A DNA stretch of 5,890 nt from Planctomycetota bacterium. Lineage in GTDB: Bacteria > Planctomycetota > Phycisphaerae > Phycisphaerales > SM1A02. The first letter of the stretch is position 1; the number at the start of each line of letters is the position of its first letter. The notes beneath the pieces were generated by a model, which was not told the origin of the DNA, ran no database searches, and was given only the letters and a program-made list of their open reading frames with translations. The stretch lies in assembly GCA_014381385.1 (NCBI GenBank), contig JACNLR010000172.1, positions 1 through 5,890 of the forward strand, written 5' to 3'. The position numbers and the translations under genes were made by a program. This document shows, in pieces, positions 4,171 through 5,890 of the stretch.

Positions 4171-5890
4171 TTTCGATGGCGTTACTTCTTCTTGGAGGTT
4201 CGCCTGAAACTTCGTTTGCGCAATTGGATATTCCGGAGGGGTTTTCGAAGCAACTCATAGCAACGGAACCGCAAATCATGGACCCCGTTGCATTTTGTTT
4301 TGATGATGATGGAAACATTCTCGTTGCAGAATCATTTCGGCAGGAACAAGGTGTTGAAGACAATCGTTCAAGTCCGTTTTGGTTAGGTTGGGATCTTGGG
4401 TTGCAGACGGTTGAAAGCAGATTGCAGATGTACGAATATTTTGCGGACCAACGTATACACGGCATGGACTATTATTCTGAGCACGAAGACCGTATTAGAC
4501 TTTTACAAGATATGGATGCCGATGGTGTGTACGAAACAGCAACCGTTTTTGCGGATGGTTTTAATGACCCACTCGATGGCACTGGCGCAGGCGTTTTAGC
4601 AATGGGCGACACCGTGTGGTATACAAACATACCGCATCTTTGGAAGATACAAAACAATGAACATAAGAAGTCTCTGTTTGGTGACGGATTTGGTGTGCGA
4701 ATCGCGTTGCGCGGGCATGACATGCATGGGCTCGCGTTGGGTTTAGACGGTCGACTGTACTGGTCGATCGGAGATCGAGGGTACCACATTGAACTTGAGG
4801 ATGGGACTGTGTTTCACAGTCCCGGAGAGGGCGCAGTATTTCGAAGTGAACTCGATGGTACGAATTTAGATGTGTATCATCATGGATTACGTAATCCGCA
4901 AGAACTCGCATTTGATGCGTATGGCAATTTGTTTACCGGTGATAACAATTCAGACTCCGTAGACAAGGCTCGATTGGTGTATTGCGTTGAGGGTGGTGAA
5001 ACCGGCTGGAGGATGGAATATCAAACGCTTGTTGGCACAAACGAGCGTGGCCCGTGGGTACAAGAAAATGGCTGGGACCCGCACGCACCAGATCGACCTG
5101 CTTGGATCCTTCCTGCGATTGATGTAATTGGTTCAGGTCCATCTGGCTTTGTGGCGTACCCCGGTGCGGGATTGGCAGAACGATACGACGATCACTTTTT
5201 CCTTTGCGATTTCCGCGGCGGCGCAAGTTATTCAAACATTCTTTCATTTGCAGTGGAGCCCGACGGAGCACACTTTACTTTAGTTGACTTACACCCGATT
5301 GTTAAAAGCGTTTTATGTACAGACGTTGATTTTGGGTACGACGGGAAGATGGTGATTAGTGACTGGGGTGAAGGGTGGACAGGAAATTACGAAGGTCGTT
5401 TGTATGCAGTATGGGATGAGAAGAACGTTGCCGAGGGTGACGTTTCTGCAATTTTTGCAGAGGGTTTTACGGGACTGTCAATCGACGTGCTTCTTGGAAT
5501 GCTCGGGCACGTTGATCGCCGTGTTCGCATACGCGCGCAATACGAACTTGCAACAAGAGAAAATACAGATGCTTTGGAGATAGCATTACATGGTGAAAAC
5601 CAACTTGCAAGAATACATGCGATGTGGGTGCTTGCTATGGTGCAACGCGACACCGAAGTGCAACGCATGAATTCCTTCTTGCCCCTGCTTGACGATTCGG
5701 ATCCTGAAATACGCGTGCAGGCAATTCGGATTCTTGGTGAAGCGCACTACACGCCTGCGTTCACCAAAATTGTGTCGTTGATCGACGACCCAAACCCGAG
5801 GGTTTCGTATTTTGCAACGATTGCTTCTGGGTATCTAGGTAATGCGAAGGATGCAATCCTAGCACTGGTTGCGCGGAATAATAAGGAAGA
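4161..5890 (+). CDS. Exported PQQ glucose dehydrogenase-like beta-propeller with HEAT repeats (planctomycete membrane-bound dehydrogenase family), 3' end missing
   Basis: The frame stays open to the window edge (576 complete codons). After a short hydrophobic stretch (6-13) and a possible cleavage site after SFA (18-20), residues about 24-420 form a propeller like soluble glucose/sorbosone dehydrogenases. Motifs seen are MHGLALGLDG (188-197), YWSIGDRG (200-207), GAVFRSELDG (224-233), GLRNPQELAFD (242-252), GNLFTGDNNSD (255-265) and GGETGWR (278-284). H189 and R244 align by motif with the catalytic His and cofactor Arg of soluble glucose dehydrogenase (inference). From about 437 on come HEAT-type helical repeats, with DRRVRIRAQ (452-460), DPEIRVQA (514-521) and NPRVSY (545-550). 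Family members usually continue with more HEAT repeats and a CxxCH heme domain; no CxxCH occurs in the visible part. Substrate is unknown, with sugars or other polyols likely and a periplasmic location. The start at 4161 overlaps the peptidase gene by 10 nt; 4176 is an alternative. Confidence 0.9.
   Translation, partial: MELISMALLLLGGSPETSFAQLDIPEGFSKQLIATEPQIMDPVAFCFDDDGNILVAESFRQEQGVEDNRSSPFWLGWDLGLQTVESRLQMYEYFADQRIHGMDYYSEHEDRIRLLQDMDADGVYETATVFADGFNDPLDGTGAGVLAMGDTVWYTNIPHLWKIQNNEHKKSLFGDGFGVRIALRGHDMHGLALGLDGRLYWSIGDRGYHIELEDGTVFHSPGEGAVFRSELDGTNLDVYHHGLRNPQELAFDAYGNLFTGDNNSDSVDKARLVYCVEGGETGWRMEYQTLVGTNERGPWVQENGWDPHAPDRPAWILPAIDVIGSGPSGFVAYPGAGLAERYDDHFFLCDFRGGASYSNILSFAVEPDGAHFTLVDLHPIVKSVLCTDVDFGYDGKMVISDWGEGWTGNYEGRLYAVWDEKNVAEGDVSAIFAEGFTGLSIDVLLGMLGHVDRRVRIRAQYELATRENTDALEIALHGENQLARIHAMWVLAMVQRDTEVQRMNSFLPLLDDSDPEIRVQAIRILGEAHYTPAFTKIVSLIDDPNPRVSYFATIASGYLGNAKDAILALVARNNKE

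Noticed and set aside
4136..5271. Minus-strand frames 4136-4465, 4472-4789, 4561-4911 and 4933-5271
   Set aside because: All are antisense to the continuous propeller/HEAT frame, whose conserved motifs identify the true strand.

Overview
The window is most likely chromosomal DNA of a planctomycete, probably a marine Phycisphaerae-like lineage of moderate GC (about 47-50 % by hand count in the large genes). This is inferred from protein style. The last gene has the propeller-plus-HEAT architecture typical of the planctomycete/verrucomicrobial 'membrane-bound dehydrogenase' family. The M24 peptidase and the dihydropteroate synthase also read like planctomycete versions. Several starts lack a Shine-Dalgarno sequence. 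No 16S rRNA or other phylogenetic marker is present, so the assignment is not proven.

Layout. The left part (35-1613) is on the minus strand. A polytopic membrane protein (1613 to 423) resembles a divergent cation:proton antiporter. It is followed 31 nt later by a small, AT-richer gene (391 to 35) for a stand-alone recombinase-type helix-turn-helix protein. Only 21 nt separate the membrane gene from the divergent plus-strand unit folP (dihydropteroate synthase, 1635-2492) - trxA (thioredoxin, 2522-2839) - tRNA-Ala(GGC) (2844-2916). The tRNA begins 4 nt after the trxA stop. A perfect 22-bp-arm palindrome (2922-2966) closes the unit and looks like an intrinsic terminator. A second plus-strand unit follows: an M24 aminopeptidase P-like metallopeptidase (3022-4170), overlapping by 10 nt the start of a long exported beta-propeller/HEAT protein (4161 to beyond 5890) that runs off the window.

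Function. folP (folate synthesis), trxA (thiol redox) and tRNA-Ala are housekeeping functions that share a transcript by position rather than by pathway. The peptidase and the propeller protein are probably translationally coupled, but no common pathway is evident. I see no CRISPR array, insertion sequence, phage gene or defence system. The least explained items are the small recombinase-like protein, the antiporter-like protein that seems to lack the ion-binding Asp, the very compact divergent promoter region and the trxA-tRNA junction. Every stretch longer than about 60 bases is assigned to a gene, and no gene-free stretch reaches 300 bases.
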